In this document: positions 32,882 through 42,897 of the stretch, one piece after another
How positions within the stretch are numbered: position 1 is the first letter of the stretch
Layout: each line of letters begins with the position of its first letter
DNA from: CAYLJJ01 sp964384025
GTDB taxonomy: Bacteria; Myxococcota_A; Bradymonadia; UBA7976; UBA1532
Direction: 5' to 3'
Assembly (NCBI GenBank): GCA_964384025.1
Contig: CAYLJJ010000015.1
Coordinates: 23,655-87,654, forward strand
Length of the DNA: 64,000 bases
Program-made: the position numbers and the translations under genes
The notes under the pieces: generated by a model
What the model saw: only the letters and a program-made list of their open reading frames with translations
Told to the model about the DNA's origin: nothing
Database searches by the model: none

Positions 32882-34606
32882 GTGAACTACTCCATGCTCA
32901 TTGAGTTGCTCGGAGGTCTGGGGCTCTTTCTCTACGGCATGTCTGTCATGAGTGAAGGGCTGCAGCGGGTCGCGGGCGATAAACTGCGTGCTTTTTTGCG
33001 GCGTCTAACTACCAACCGCTTTGCCGGAATCTTTACCGGGTTGGCGGTGACCACCATCATCCAGTCCTCAAGTGCTACCACGGTGATGTTGGTGGGCTTT
33101 GTCAGCGCAGGGTTGCTCAGCTTAAGCCAGGCGATCGGTGTGATCATGGGGGCCAACATCGGCACCACTGTGACTGGCTGGTTGGTGGCGCTCTTGGGCT
33201 TCAAGGTCAAGATCGCTACCCTAGCCCTCCCCGCTGTGGGCTTGGGCTTCTTTGTGCGCTTCCTCAAGAGAGAGAAGTTGACCAGCTGGGGAGGTGTGCT
33301 CCTGGGCTTTGGTATCCTCTTCTTGGGCCTGACCTTTATGAAGAACTCTGTTGGGGATCTAAAGCACTCTCAGGAGGTGATGGAGCAGCTGGGCCGTTTT
33401 CAGGTTGAGGGGATGATGAGCTATCTGCTCGTGGCCCTCGTCGGCGCCCTGGCCACCGTGGTGATTCAGTCCTCCAGCGCCACCATGGCGCTCACCATGA
33501 CTCTAGCGCAACAGGGCCTCATCGACTTCCCCACCGCCGCCGCTCTGATCATGGGAGAGAACATCGGCACCACCATCACCGCCAACCTCGCGGCCATAGG
33601 CGCCAGCACCGCAGCACGACAGACCGCGCGGGTTCACTTCATCTTTAATGTCGCAGGGGTGTTGTGGATGATGCTTATCTTTGTCTGGTTTGTGGATTTC
33701 ATCGAGTGGATGGTGCCTGGTGAGGTCATCAGCGGTGGCTTAGACAGCAGACGCTTGGCGGTCCCCAACCATATGGCTGCCTTTCACACCAGCTTTAACA
33801 TCCTTAACACTCTGATCTTTGTCCCTCTGGTGGGCAGCCTCGCGATGCTGGCGCGTAGGTGGGTGTCTGAGGGGGAGGAGCCCAAGGGCGGGAAGCTGCG
33901 CTTCCTGCGCTCCGATGTGATCTCAACCCCCGCGCTCGCTGTCGAGGAGGCGCGACAGACGCTGCACCACATGGGGCGCCTAGCCATTGAGGGCTTTGAG
34001 AGCTTTATCACCCTGATCTTCGCTCCCAGCGGCGCCATGCTTGAGGGGGGTACGCGGCGTATTCGTGAGATAGAAGAGCAGCTCGATGCCTATGAAGAAG
34101 AGCTGGCTGAGTTCACGATCAAGGCCTCTCGTAGCCGTATCCCTATGGCTCTGAGCGAAGAGGTGGCTGCCATCACCGGCTCAGCGCACGATCTAGAGCG
34201 CATCGGTGACCACCTTGAGGGACTCTCCAGAATGCTGGATCGCAAGCAGCAAAAGAACCTGAACTTCAGCGATGAGGGGATGAAAGATCTCAAAGAGTTG
34301 GCTCAGAATGTGCGCGCCCTGCTCAGCCTGGTAGTAGACAACATCCACCAATCCAGCCCTCAGATCCTGGCGCGGGCTTGGCCCCTGGAGAAGAGCATCG
34401 ATCGCTCTCGAACGCGCTTCAAGAAGAGGAACATCCAGCGACTCAAGGAGGGGACCTGTGGGGTCAAGTCAGGTATCCTCTTTATCGAAATCCTGAGTAG
34501 CTTTGAGCGCATCGGAGATCACTCCTTTAACATCGCTCAGGATTTCTGTAGTGGGGGCAGCCTGCCCAGTGATGATGGGTCTTCTGACGAGCAGGTAGAG
34601 GTCTAA
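32882..34606 (+). CDS. Na/Pi cotransporter with PhoU-like C-terminal domain
   Basis: This 574-residue protein starts with a GTG after AAGGAGCGATC. The first 330 residues hold two inverted repeats with the NptA signature QSSSATT and QSSSATM, each followed by a GxNIGTT segment (MGANIGTTVTG, MGENIGTTITA). The C-terminal 220 residues form a PhoU-like helical bundle (EEVAAITGSAHDLERIGDHLEGLSRM and EILSSFERIGDHSFNIAQD). It imports phosphate with sodium at the inner membrane; the PhoU domain probably regulates it. The gene stands alone, 31 bases after the permease. Confidence 0.95.
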   Translation: MNYSMLIELLGGLGLFLYGMSVMSEGLQRVAGDKLRAFLRRLTTNRFAGIFTGLAVTTIIQSSSATTVMLVGFVSAGLLSLSQAIGVIMGANIGTTVTGWLVALLGFKVKIATLALPAVGLGFFVRFLKREKLTSWGGVLLGFGILFLGLTFMKNSVGDLKHSQEVMEQLGRFQVEGMMSYLLVALVGALATVVIQSSSATMALTMTLAQQGLIDFPTAAALIMGENIGTTITANLAAIGASTAARQTARVHFIFNVAGVLWMMLIFVWFVDFIEWMVPGEVISGGLDSRRLAVPNHMAAFHTSFNILNTLIFVPLVGSLAMLARRWVSEGEEPKGGKLRFLRSDVISTPALAVEEARQTLHHMGRLAIEGFESFITLIFAPSGAMLEGGTRRIREIEEQLDAYEEELAEFTIKASRSRIPMALSEEVAAITGSAHDLERIGDHLEGLSRMLDRKQQKNLNFSDEGMKDLKELAQNVRALLSLVVDNIHQSSPQILARAWPLEKSIDRSRTRFKKRNIQRLKEGTCGVKSGILFIEILSSFERIGDHSFNIAQDFCSGGSLPSDDGSSDEQVEV

Positions 34607-34799
34607 AAGAACGCTTCCTCCTAAACCCCTCCTAAGTGACAGCAAAGCCCTCGTTGAAAATCTTCAGGATGTGCTCAAGCCGAGCTGCATATCCAGCAAA
34701 CCCAGGCCCTGTGCTAAAGTGCGCCCTGTGCTGGGGCCAGCAAGACTTCAGCTGAAAAACCCTGAGATTCTTTTTGAGAGACACTCTCTGGAGTTGAAT

Positions 34800-37700
34800 A
34801 TGAGAACCGCTTGTCTGCTGATGTTGAGTTTCTGGATTGGGACCGCTTCCGCTCAAATCAGCTATGAGAGCCCCAACGGGACGAGCTTCTTAATCCAGGA
34901 TCGAGCTGGAGGGCAGCTAAGCGCTCCGATCGACTTTCAAAATTGGCCCAGGCTCTGTGTGCGTCTCTGTGCTGACTGTGAGCAGCCCTGCCAGCCTGAT
35001 GAGATTTATGATACAGGGGGGGCGCTCTCTGTCCAGGATGAGAACAAACAACATCTGAGTATGGCTGTTCAACAGCTGGCAGGTGTCCAAGTTCAACGCA
35101 AAATCTATGTCCCCGACGCAGGGAGAGTTCAGGCTGACGCCTTCATTCGTTATCTGGACGTGTTCAGCAACCTTAACGCAGAGCCAGTGAGCATCTCAGT
35201 GCGCATCGGCTCTGTGGGTCTGGGTACAGGGCACCTGCACGATGATATGCAGATCTGGAGGACCAGCTCCGATGACGCTGAGCTTGAGGCGAGTGATCGT
35301 TGGGTGCTCATGGATGATGGAGACAGTCAGGGAGGCTTGGCCTCTATCACCTCTATCATTCATGGCTCAGGCGCTCGCGCGCGACCTACGCTGCTGCGCA
35401 GCGCCTATGCAGATCCTGAACATCCTGGAGCTTTGGCCTGGGATTACTACGACATAGAGATTGAGCCTGGGCGCTCCGTAGCTCTCTTGAGCATCCTTGT
35501 CTATGAACCATTGCGGGTCAACAACATCAGCGAAGTGTACAACCTGATGCGCATGCGTGAAGTAGATATCCTGGATGATATGTCCGATGGAGATCGCCGA
35601 ATCGTCCTTAACTTTGATATCGATCCAGAGAATGGCGCTCCCTTGGCAAACGCGGGGGGACCTTATAACGCCGATGAGGGAGAGACGGTACAACTCTCCG
35701 CTGGCAACTCTTCCGATCCAGAGGGTCGCAGCCTAAGCTTTGAATGGGATCTTGATGATGACGGCATTTTTGAGGAGACGGAGTCGGGCTCAACAGCCAC
35801 CGTAGTCTTCCCTGACAATGGCAACTATCAAATCAGGGTGAGGGTAACAGATGAAGGGATTGGAGAATGTGACGAAGATGGAGAGTGTGGTGAGGGGCAA
35901 GTCTGTAATCTCCTCGGTCGCTGCGCCAAACAGGATGTGGACAGCGGCATCATCAGAGTGCGAAACCTCAACCCCCGTATAGATGGAATCAATGTTGGAG
36001 GCCCTGTTGGAGAGGGAGAGCCCTTCTCGCTCTCGATCCGCGCGGTTGATCCTGGAGTAGATGATCTCTGGACCTTTGACTTCGACTGGGATGGAGATCG
36101 AACCTTCGATGAGTTGGGGGTTCAACTGGAACCTGATCCTCAGGGGAACCTGATCTACTCCCATATCTATCTCGAAGATGGAACCTTCAACGCTCGGGTA
36201 CAGATCAATGATGATGATGGAGGTGCTGGTGTGGGCCTCTTTAGAGCGGAGATCTCCAACCTCCCCCCAACAGGCTCGATCATCGCTCCAGATCGGGTGG
36301 GAGAGGGGAGCCCTGTATTGATCACCGTCAACGCCCGAGATCCAGGCCAAGACCCGATCACATACAGCTATGACTTTGACTACCAGGGGAGCTTTGAAGT
36401 AGATCAGACAGGCATCGATCTTAATCAGCTTGAGATCAGCTACCCCGACAATCGACTCTACCTCCTCGTAGTGCGGATCTGCGATGGGCAGGGGGGCTGC
36501 TCAGAGCTAGAGCACCCCTTCTCAGTCCTAAACACCGCACCCAGCATCGAAGAGATCTCCAACAGTGGCCCTATCGATGAGGGCGATATGGTGAGCATCA
36601 GCGTGTCAGTGAGCGATCCTGGAGCGGACAGCCACAGCTACTCATATGACTTTGACGGGGATGGAGACTGGGATCTGGTGGATGATCCTCGAAATGAGGT
36701 GGAGTATCGCTATACCCAACAGGGAGAGTACAGCGTAGGAGTCTTGGTGCGAGATGATGATGGAGAGGCGGGGGACTATGACGCCTCCAGCACCCTCATC
36801 CAGGTCCTCAATGTACCCCCCCAAATCGAGCTGGAGGGTCCCAGATTTGTGGATGAGGGGCAAATCTTTACGCTGCGAGCTGAGGTCAGCGATCCAGGAG
36901 ATGACACCCTCAGATTCTCCTGGGATCTCAATGGGGATGGAGAGTTTGACCGCTTGGGGATCCTAGAAAGTGAGCAGCAGGTGAGCCTCTCACAGGAGGG
37001 GGAACATGAGCTGCGCTGCTTGGTGAACGATGGGGTCGATGAGCAGCTCGCCACGATCCTGATCCAAGCCCGAAATATTCGCCCTGAGCTGAGCATGCTG
37101 GTCCCTGAAGAGGGGGAGGAGGGTGCAGAGATCGCCATCGGCGCGGATGTTTTTGATCCAGGAGATGATGAGCTGCGCTACTCCTATGACTTTGACTATA
37201 TGCCCGGCGAGGAGAACTTCTTTGAGTTGGAAGGGGTCGAGGAATCGGTCGTCCGCTGGCGCTTCCCTGATCAGGGCCTCTATCGGATCAGGATCATGGT
37301 CAACGATGGCGCCAACCAGACCGATGGCTTTGCTCAGATCCACATCAACAATGCCCCCCCCTTGGTGAGCCTCAGCAGCAACTCTCCTCTAATCGAGGGG
37401 GAAGAGATCATCCTCAGCGCAGAGCTGAGTGATCCAGGAGATGACGAACTGACCCTCTTCTGGGATTGGGATGGCGATGGAGAGGTGGATCTAGAGGAGC
37501 CCTATGAGGGGCAAGCAGAGTTTCGGGTGACTGCCCCTGACAATGGCCGCTTTCAGGGCAGCCTCAGGGTTGATGATGAAGATCAGGGCTCAACCACCGA
37601 ATCGGTGGTGCTCATCGTCGGCAACGCTGATCCCCATTTCATCTCTATCGATCTACCTGTCGCCCGAGAGGGGGAACTTTACGAGGCTGTGCTCCCTGCT

Positions 37701-39518
37701 GAGGACCCTGCCGGGCGTAACGATCCCCTCATCTTTAGCTTGATCCAGCCTCCCGGAGACGCAGAGATCGACAGCGAGACTGGGCAGCTTCACTGGATCC
37801 CCAGTTATGAAGCCTATCTGGCCAGCCCTCTTATGCTGAATGTCCTCTTGGAGGATGGAGATCAAGGCAGCGCAGAGGGACATTATGAGATTCAGGTCTT
37901 GGCGATGGATCAAGATGAAGATGGCCTACCAGACACCTATGAGCGCATCACCTGTGATTTGGAGGGGAGCAGTTGCCTGGATCCAGATGATCCAGAGGAT
38001 GCCTTAGCGGATCCAGACAGTGATGGACGCGACAGCCTTACGGAGTGGCAGCAGGGTACAGAGCCTTTTGACTATGACGGGCCTCAACGACCTGAGCTGC
38101 TTCGTCCTGATCCTGGCGAGCAGCTCTCCACGCTTCTCCCAGAGTTGATCATTGGTACGGTGGAGAGCAGCTTAGAGGATCCCATCTTTATCGAGTTTGA
38201 GATTCACCTCGCCCCTGGACCTGTGATGGGAGATGAGGGGTTTCCTGTGATCCAGAGTGAACCCCTCCTACAAGGAGCCGGTGAGGAGCGAGCTTGGATT
38301 CCAGAGCAGCCGCTGGGAGAGGATCAGGAGTATGTTTGGCGAGCGCGGGCTCGCAGTGGACAGGCGATCAGCTCTTGGAGCGAGCTGAGGGGGTTCCGAA
38401 CCAACGCCAGCAACCAAAATCCCAGTGCTCCTGTAAGCCACTCCCCCCCGGATGGCAGCGTCTTAAGCGATCCTCGCCCCAACCTTCAGGTGATGGCCTC
38501 TCAAGATGGGGATGGAGACCGCCTCACTTATATCTTCCGTCTCTACCACGATGATCGGGTGGAGAGCAGCGTGATTGAGGGAGAGGGAGAGATCATCTCC
38601 TATACACCCAACGCTCGCCTTGTAGAGAACGCCCGCTATGAATGGGAGGTTGTCGCGCGCGACATCGACTACGCTACAGCCCCCTGTCCCCTTGAGGTCC
38701 CTGCTGAAGAGTGTGGACTCTCCGCGCCCAGCGAGCGCTGGTCTTTTGTGATCAACAGCGAGGAGGAGGCTCCCAGCCTACCTCGCTTGATCTACCCAGA
38801 GGAGTACGCCAAGCTCGACACCTTGGAGCCGATCTTTATCGCTGGAGACTCCAGCGATCCAGACACCCCTGAGCTGAGCTACATCTTCACTCTGAGGAGC
38901 GAGGATCTAGAGCTGGTGGAGGAGAGTGAGGCGATCCTCGCCGACAGTGAGGATCAGAGCTGCTACAACGATCTCTGCGCTTACTGGACTCCCAGCCAAC
39001 TTGAGGAGGACCGAAGCTACACGCTCAGCGTCTACAGCACAGATGGAGAGCGAAACTCGGAGGTGACCGAGCCCATCTCCTTCTTTGTTTCGGTGGAGAA
39101 CAACCCACCCAATATCCCCAACCCCCTCTCGCCCGCCAACGGCAGTCGCCTATCCCCCAAGGACCTGATCCTCAACTGGAGTGAATCTGAGGATCCAGAG
39201 GGAGATCCTCTCTTCTACCAAGTGACCGTCTGTGACAGCGCTCAGGAGTGCTTTAGCTCCAGCAACCAGAGCGGTTTGGGCTTTAAGGTCGATGATCACA
39301 TTGAAGCGGGGGGAGAATACAGCTGGTCTGTAGAGGCAACAGATGGGACAGACAGCTCAGGGAGCAGTGAGACCTGGAGTTTCTCTGTTGAGGAGCGTGC
39401 AGGTGGAGGAGAGGATGACTGTGGTTGTCGTCTGGGGCTCAATCGTCCCTTCCCTTGGGGCCTTACCCTCTTTGGCCTCCTGCTCTTGGCAGGACTTAAG
39501 CGCAGGCGAGCGAGATGA
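34800..39518 (+). CDS. Giant PKD-domain surface protein with MYXO-CTERM-like tail
   Basis: The ATG at 34800 follows CTGGAG; this gives 1572 residues. The signal peptide is MRTACLLMLSFWIGTASAQ. After an N-terminal domain with a disulfide-rich loop (CVRLCADCEQPC), about nine PKD-type domains follow, recognised by SYDFDxDGD and WDWDGDGE strands. A short EGF-like insert reads CDEDGECGEGQVCNLLGRC. Then comes a calcium-binding Asp-rich segment (MDQDEDGLPDTYE), and after it several fibronectin-III-like modules with WSELRGFRT and YSWSVEATD. The tail is DDCGCRLGLNRPFPWG, a hydrophobic stretch LTLFGLLLLAG and LKRRRAR. This Cys, membrane helix and Arg pattern is the MYXO-CTERM sorting signal known from Myxococcota. 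It should be a cell-surface anchored protein. Confidence 0.93.
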   Translation: MRTACLLMLSFWIGTASAQISYESPNGTSFLIQDRAGGQLSAPIDFQNWPRLCVRLCADCEQPCQPDEIYDTGGALSVQDENKQHLSMAVQQLAGVQVQRKIYVPDAGRVQADAFIRYLDVFSNLNAEPVSISVRIGSVGLGTGHLHDDMQIWRTSSDDAELEASDRWVLMDDGDSQGGLASITSIIHGSGARARPTLLRSAYADPEHPGALAWDYYDIEIEPGRSVALLSILVYEPLRVNNISEVYNLMRMREVDILDDMSDGDRRIVLNFDIDPENGAPLANAGGPYNADEGETVQLSAGNSSDPEGRSLSFEWDLDDDGIFEETESGSTATVVFPDNGNYQIRVRVTDEGIGECDEDGECGEGQVCNLLGRCAKQDVDSGIIRVRNLNPRIDGINVGGPVGEGEPFSLSIRAVDPGVDDLWTFDFDWDGDRTFDELGVQLEPDPQGNLIYSHIYLEDGTFNARVQINDDDGGAGVGLFRAEISNLPPTGSIIAPDRVGEGSPVLITVNARDPGQDPITYSYDFDYQGSFEVDQTGIDLNQLEISYPDNRLYLLVVRICDGQGGCSELEHPFSVLNTAPSIEEISNSGPIDEGDMVSISVSVSDPGADSHSYSYDFDGDGDWDLVDDPRNEVEYRYTQQGEYSVGVLVRDDDGEAGDYDASSTLIQVLNVPPQIELEGPRFVDEGQIFTLRAEVSDPGDDTLRFSWDLNGDGEFDRLGILESEQQVSLSQEGEHELRCLVNDGVDEQLATILIQARNIRPELSMLVPEEGEEGAEIAIGADVFDPGDDELRYSYDFDYMPGEENFFELEGVEESVVRWRFPDQGLYRIRIMVNDGANQTDGFAQIHINNAPPLVSLSSNSPLIEGEEIILSAELSDPGDDELTLFWDWDGDGEVDLEEPYEGQAEFRVTAPDNGRFQGSLRVDDEDQGSTTESVVLIVGNADPHFISIDLPVAREGELYEAVLPAEDPAGRNDPLIFSLIQPPGDAEIDSETGQLHWIPSYEAYLASPLMLNVLLEDGDQGSAEGHYEIQVLAMDQDEDGLPDTYERITCDLEGSSCLDPDDPEDALADPDSDGRDSLTEWQQGTEPFDYDGPQRPELLRPDPGEQLSTLLPELIIGTVESSLEDPIFIEFEIHLAPGPVMGDEGFPVIQSEPLLQGAGEERAWIPEQPLGEDQEYVWRARARSGQAISSWSELRGFRTNASNQNPSAPVSHSPPDGSVLSDPRPNLQVMASQDGDGDRLTYIFRLYHDDRVESSVIEGEGEIISYTPNARLVENARYEWEVVARDIDYATAPCPLEVPAEECGLSAPSERWSFVINSEEEAPSLPRLIYPEEYAKLDTLEPIFIAGDSSDPDTPELSYIFTLRSEDLELVEESEAILADSEDQSCYNDLCAYWTPSQLEEDRSYTLSVYSTDGERNSEVTEPISFFVSVENNPPNIPNPLSPANGSRLSPKDLILNWSESEDPEGDPLFYQVTVCDSAQECFSSSNQSGLGFKVDDHIEAGGEYSWSVEATDGTDSSGSSETWSFSVEERAGGGEDDCGCRLGLNRPFPWGLTLFGLLLLAGLKRRRAR

Positions 39519-40399
39519 AGTTTCGAGATTTCCAAGCTCATCATCTCTCTGAGGTTCTGAGCTTTACTCAGGCGCGGCCCTGTACAGGCATCGATCAACC
39601 GCTGGTGCGGCGTATGCTTACCAGCCTGCTGAGAGCTCCAGAGGCGGTGATCGATCTTTGGAAAGGCACAGAGCGTCAGCTCGTCGGAGTGATCATCGAT
39701 AGCTGTGAAGGTGTCCGGGGCAACGCTGATCTCTGTCTCCTAGGGGGTGGTTTTCAGGGGCTCACAAGAGAGGAGTTTGGAGCGCTCTTGGAGCGGGCCG
39801 AGGCGATCACGCAGAGTGGCCCCAAGAGCAGCTTAGAGATCTCTCTCTCTCCTGGCCATGAGGAGCAGAGCGCCTGGCTCTTGGAGGCGGGTTATCAACT
39901 CGCCTACTCTATGTATCGAATGGAGCGTCCAGGAGGGCTGCCCCTCCAAGCCCCCAGAGCAGCTCTCCCAGTGGACTACTCTTGGGAAGCCCTCTCGCCA
40001 GCGCGGCTCCTCGATTACTACCAGGTTCTGAAGTTGGCCTTCGCGAAGGTCCCTGGTGCGCAACTGCCTCCATTAGAAGAGATGAGCGCTCATGCCCTAA
40101 AGAGCGGGCCTCAGGAGCTCCAATTGCTCATAGATGGAAGACAAGTGCGGGGGTTTGCGCGGGTGAAGTCGGCTGGAGATGAGGCAGAGGTCTACTCTAT
40201 CGGTCGAGATCCCAGCTGCGTTGGGATGGGTTTGGGGGATCACATCCTCCTTAAGGCGCTTCAGATGCTCCAAGCGAAGAAGCCCACACGGATCTCCCTA
40301 GGCGTGGCTGCAAGCAACGAGGGTGCCCTGAGTCTCTATCGACGACATGACTTTAAGCTGGTCCAGGCACACAAGATCTATGAACGCGCGTTGAGATAA
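39515..40399 (+). CDS. GNAT acetyltransferase, tandem domains
   Basis: This 294-residue protein starts in an ATGA overlap with the giant PKD gene. It seems to have two GNAT halves, as in mycothiol synthase-type enzymes. The C-terminal half is clear: GFARVKSAGDEAEVYSIGRDPSCVGMGLGDHILLKAL contains the acetyl-CoA loop, and SNEGALSLYRRHDFKLVQ the last strands. The acceptor is unknown. The coupling to a surface protein gene has no obvious functional meaning. Confidence 0.87.
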   Translation: MKFRDFQAHHLSEVLSFTQARPCTGIDQPLVRRMLTSLLRAPEAVIDLWKGTERQLVGVIIDSCEGVRGNADLCLLGGGFQGLTREEFGALLERAEAITQSGPKSSLEISLSPGHEEQSAWLLEAGYQLAYSMYRMERPGGLPLQAPRAALPVDYSWEALSPARLLDYYQVLKLAFAKVPGAQLPPLEEMSAHALKSGPQELQLLIDGRQVRGFARVKSAGDEAEVYSIGRDPSCVGMGLGDHILLKALQMLQAKKPTRISLGVAASNEGALSLYRRHDFKLVQAHKIYERALR

Positions 40400-40424
40400 G
40401 AGCCTGTTACAGGAGTGACTGAAG

Positions 40425-42083
40425 TTGGATCCCCTCTTTAAAGGGCTCTTTAGCCTTTATGGTTCTAGGGCAGCGGCGCTCTATCATCGAATTGAAGCTC
40501 TGGTCGAATTATATAAACGCCCTTTACAGGAACATCCTCGTTGGAGTGAAGCTACTGCGATCCTGATCTGCTATGGAAATATCATCCAGCGTCAGGGCGA
40601 AGTCCCCCTACAGACCCTGCGTCGCTTCCTAGAGGGGCATGTTCAGGGCGCGCTCGATACCATCCATGTTCTGCCCTTCGCCCCCTCCTCCTCAGATGAG
40701 GGCTTCTCGGTGATCGACTACCGTAAGCTCTGCCCCAGCCTGGGGAGTTGGGAGGATCTAGAGGCCCTCTGCAGCTCCTTTGATCTCATGGCTGATCTGG
40801 TGCTCAACCACTGCTCCTCTGAGAGCGCTTGGTTTCAGCAGTTTCTCAGAGATGAGGAGCCAGGGCGGGGCTACTTTATCAGCATTGATCCCAGCCTAGA
40901 CCTCTCCCAGGTGATGCGGCCTCGCAGCAGCTCTCTGTTGAGCCCCTATGAGACGGTTCAAGGCCTAAAGCATCTCTGGACCACCTTTAGCGCTGATCAG
41001 GTCGACCTAAACTTCTCTAACCCAGATCTGCTCCTTGAGCTTCTGGATATCCTCCTCTCGCTTCTCCAGCGAGCGCGCCTCATCCGCTTGGACGCTGTGG
41101 CCTACCTCTGGAAACAGATCGGGACCTCCTGTATTCACCTGCCTGAGACCCATGAGGTGGTCAAGCTGATGCGGGCTGTGATGGAGCGTGCTCGCCCAGA
41201 TGCTCTCCTGATCACTGAGACCAATGTGCCCCATGAGGAGAATATCTCCTATCTAGGCGCAGGGGATGAAGCTCATATGGTCTATCAGTTCAGCCTCCCG
41301 CCGCTGCTGCTCCATGCTCTTCACAGTGGAGAGGCGAGTCGGCTGAGCACTTGGGCCGCAGCTCTACCTGAGCTGCCTGAGCGCTGCGCTTGGTTGAACT
41401 TCAGCGCCTCCCATGATGGGGTGGGCCTGCGACCCCTTGAGGGCTTGATCTCTCTAGAGGAGCGCGACGCTCTCTTGGGGGCGATGGAGGCGCGTGGAGG
41501 GCTGATCAGTTATAAACGAAACTGCGATGGTACCGAGAGCCCCTATGAGCTCAACATCAGCTACTTTGACGCCTTCTCAGAGGGGCAGGGTGCCCCCGTC
41601 AGTCCCCGACAGATCGCAGCATTCTTGGCCTCTCAGACGGTGGTGATGAGCTTACAAGGGATCCCAGCAGTCTGGTTTCATAGCCTCTGTGGGAGCCGCA
41701 ATGATCTGGGGGGGGTTAAGCGCCAGGGATATCACCGTGCCATCAATCGACACCGCTGGGATGAGGCTGAGCTGGAGAGCTGGCTCAGCGAGGGGCCTGG
41801 AGCGGCGGTCTCCTCTGAGTATCTGCGTCGTCTGCGTATCAGAGCGCTTCAACCCGCCTTCCACCCAAAGGCGACCCAGAAGATCCTAGAGCGGGATAGG
41901 GGAGTCTTCGCCCTGGAGCGCCAAGGTGAGGGACAGCGCCTCCTCGCGCTACATAACCTCAGCTCAGAGCCCAAGGAGCTGAAGTTGGAGGGGGGCTGGC
42001 GGGATCTGCTCAGTGATGTTGAGAGAGAGGGAAGCTGGAGCCTTGAGCCCTATGCCTGCGCTTGGTTGCGAGGGGTGCCCTGA
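40425..42083 (+). CDS. Sucrose-phosphorylase-like GH13 enzyme
   Basis: This 552-residue protein starts with a TTG after AGGAGTGA. It has the GH13 family residues at the right spacing: nucleophile Asp223 in LIRLDAVAYLW, acid/base Glu265 in LITETNVPH and stabiliser Asp331 in ASHDGVG. VLPFAPSSSDEGFSVIDY and ADLVLNHCS match the sucrose phosphorylase subfamily (GH13_18). That subfamily splits sucrose or glucosylglycerate with phosphate to give glucose 1-phosphate. No signal peptide is visible. The substrate cannot be fixed by eye; no sugar transporter is nearby. Confidence 0.92.
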   Translation: MDPLFKGLFSLYGSRAAALYHRIEALVELYKRPLQEHPRWSEATAILICYGNIIQRQGEVPLQTLRRFLEGHVQGALDTIHVLPFAPSSSDEGFSVIDYRKLCPSLGSWEDLEALCSSFDLMADLVLNHCSSESAWFQQFLRDEEPGRGYFISIDPSLDLSQVMRPRSSSLLSPYETVQGLKHLWTTFSADQVDLNFSNPDLLLELLDILLSLLQRARLIRLDAVAYLWKQIGTSCIHLPETHEVVKLMRAVMERARPDALLITETNVPHEENISYLGAGDEAHMVYQFSLPPLLLHALHSGEASRLSTWAAALPELPERCAWLNFSASHDGVGLRPLEGLISLEERDALLGAMEARGGLISYKRNCDGTESPYELNISYFDAFSEGQGAPVSPRQIAAFLASQTVVMSLQGIPAVWFHSLCGSRNDLGGVKRQGYHRAINRHRWDEAELESWLSEGPGAAVSSEYLRRLRIRALQPAFHPKATQKILERDRGVFALERQGEGQRLLALHNLSSEPKELKLEGGWRDLLSDVEREGSWSLEPYACAWLRGVP

Positions 42084-42189
42084 GCAGCTCATCAAGCCGC
42101 ACTCCTCGACCTTCAGCATTCAGCGTCAGCTCTGCATAGTTGTCGAAAACCTCAACCTCGATAAGCCAGTGGATCAACTTGAGCGCTCC

Positions 42190-42897
42190 TCAGCTCTTGC
42201 TGAGCACATGCTCTTTGCGCCTTACCCGAAGGGCGCCCAGGGAGAGGGCTACACAGGTGATGCTCAGGAGGTGGATAAAGCTGAAGATAAGCGTCGCTGG
42301 GGTCCAAATCGCGCTGAGACCTGGGATCTCAGGGGGGAGGTTGGCGATGGAGCGCAGGTCGCCCATGAGGGTCAACTGCCCAAAGAAGCCAGGGACTTGG
42401 CTCACCCAATACTCCCAACCCAAGACGATGATCAGCCCCAACCAGGCGGGGCGCTTAACCAACTGTCCAATGAGCGCAAAGAGGCTGGAGTAGGCCAAGC
42501 TCCCCAAGAGCGCCGCCAGCGCGGGAAAGAGGGGATCACCCAAGCGAGCCCCTGCGATGGCTGCTGCGGGGCTGATGATCAGAGCCGCAGGGAGAGCCGC
42601 CGCCATCACCTGCCCCAAATAGAGCCAGCCTCGATCTACAGGGCGGCTAAAGCCATAGGTGAGGGTCTCATCCTCCACCTCCTCTCGCACCACTCCAGAG
42701 GAGAAGAAGAGGGAGATGAGGGGAGTCAAGAGGAGGACGCTCAGACGAACGAGGCTGTCTTGAGGCCCACCCTCAGCCCAGATGGTCCCGATCCAGATGA
42801 AGGCGATCCCCAACAGCCATAAGCGGAAGGGCTTCTTGCTGAGACGGCGGCGCAGATGAAAGAGGCACCAGATCCAGGCGGCGAGCAGAGGGTTCAT
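42190..42897 (-). CDS. ABC-2 type permease
   Basis: This 235-residue protein has six transmembrane helices, typical of ABC-2 permeases (WLLGIAFIWIGTIWAEG, LSVLLLTPLISLFFSSGVVREEVEDETLTYGFSRPVDRGWLY-type segment, LIIVLGWEYW). The cytoplasmic loop with SRPV is a common marker. It is the last gene of a four-gene operon and pairs with the ATPase upstream (four-base overlap). Substrate unknown. Confidence 0.88.
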   Translation of the reverse strand: MNPLLAAWIWCLFHLRRRLSKKPFRLWLLGIAFIWIGTIWAEGGPQDSLVRLSVLLLTPLISLFFSSGVVREEVEDETLTYGFSRPVDRGWLYLGQVMAAALPAALIISPAAAIAGARLGDPLFPALAALLGSLAYSSLFALIGQLVKRPAWLGLIIVLGWEYWVSQVPGFFGQLTLMGDLRSIANLPPEIPGLSAIWTPATLIFSFIHLLSITCVALSLGALRVRRKEHVLSKS

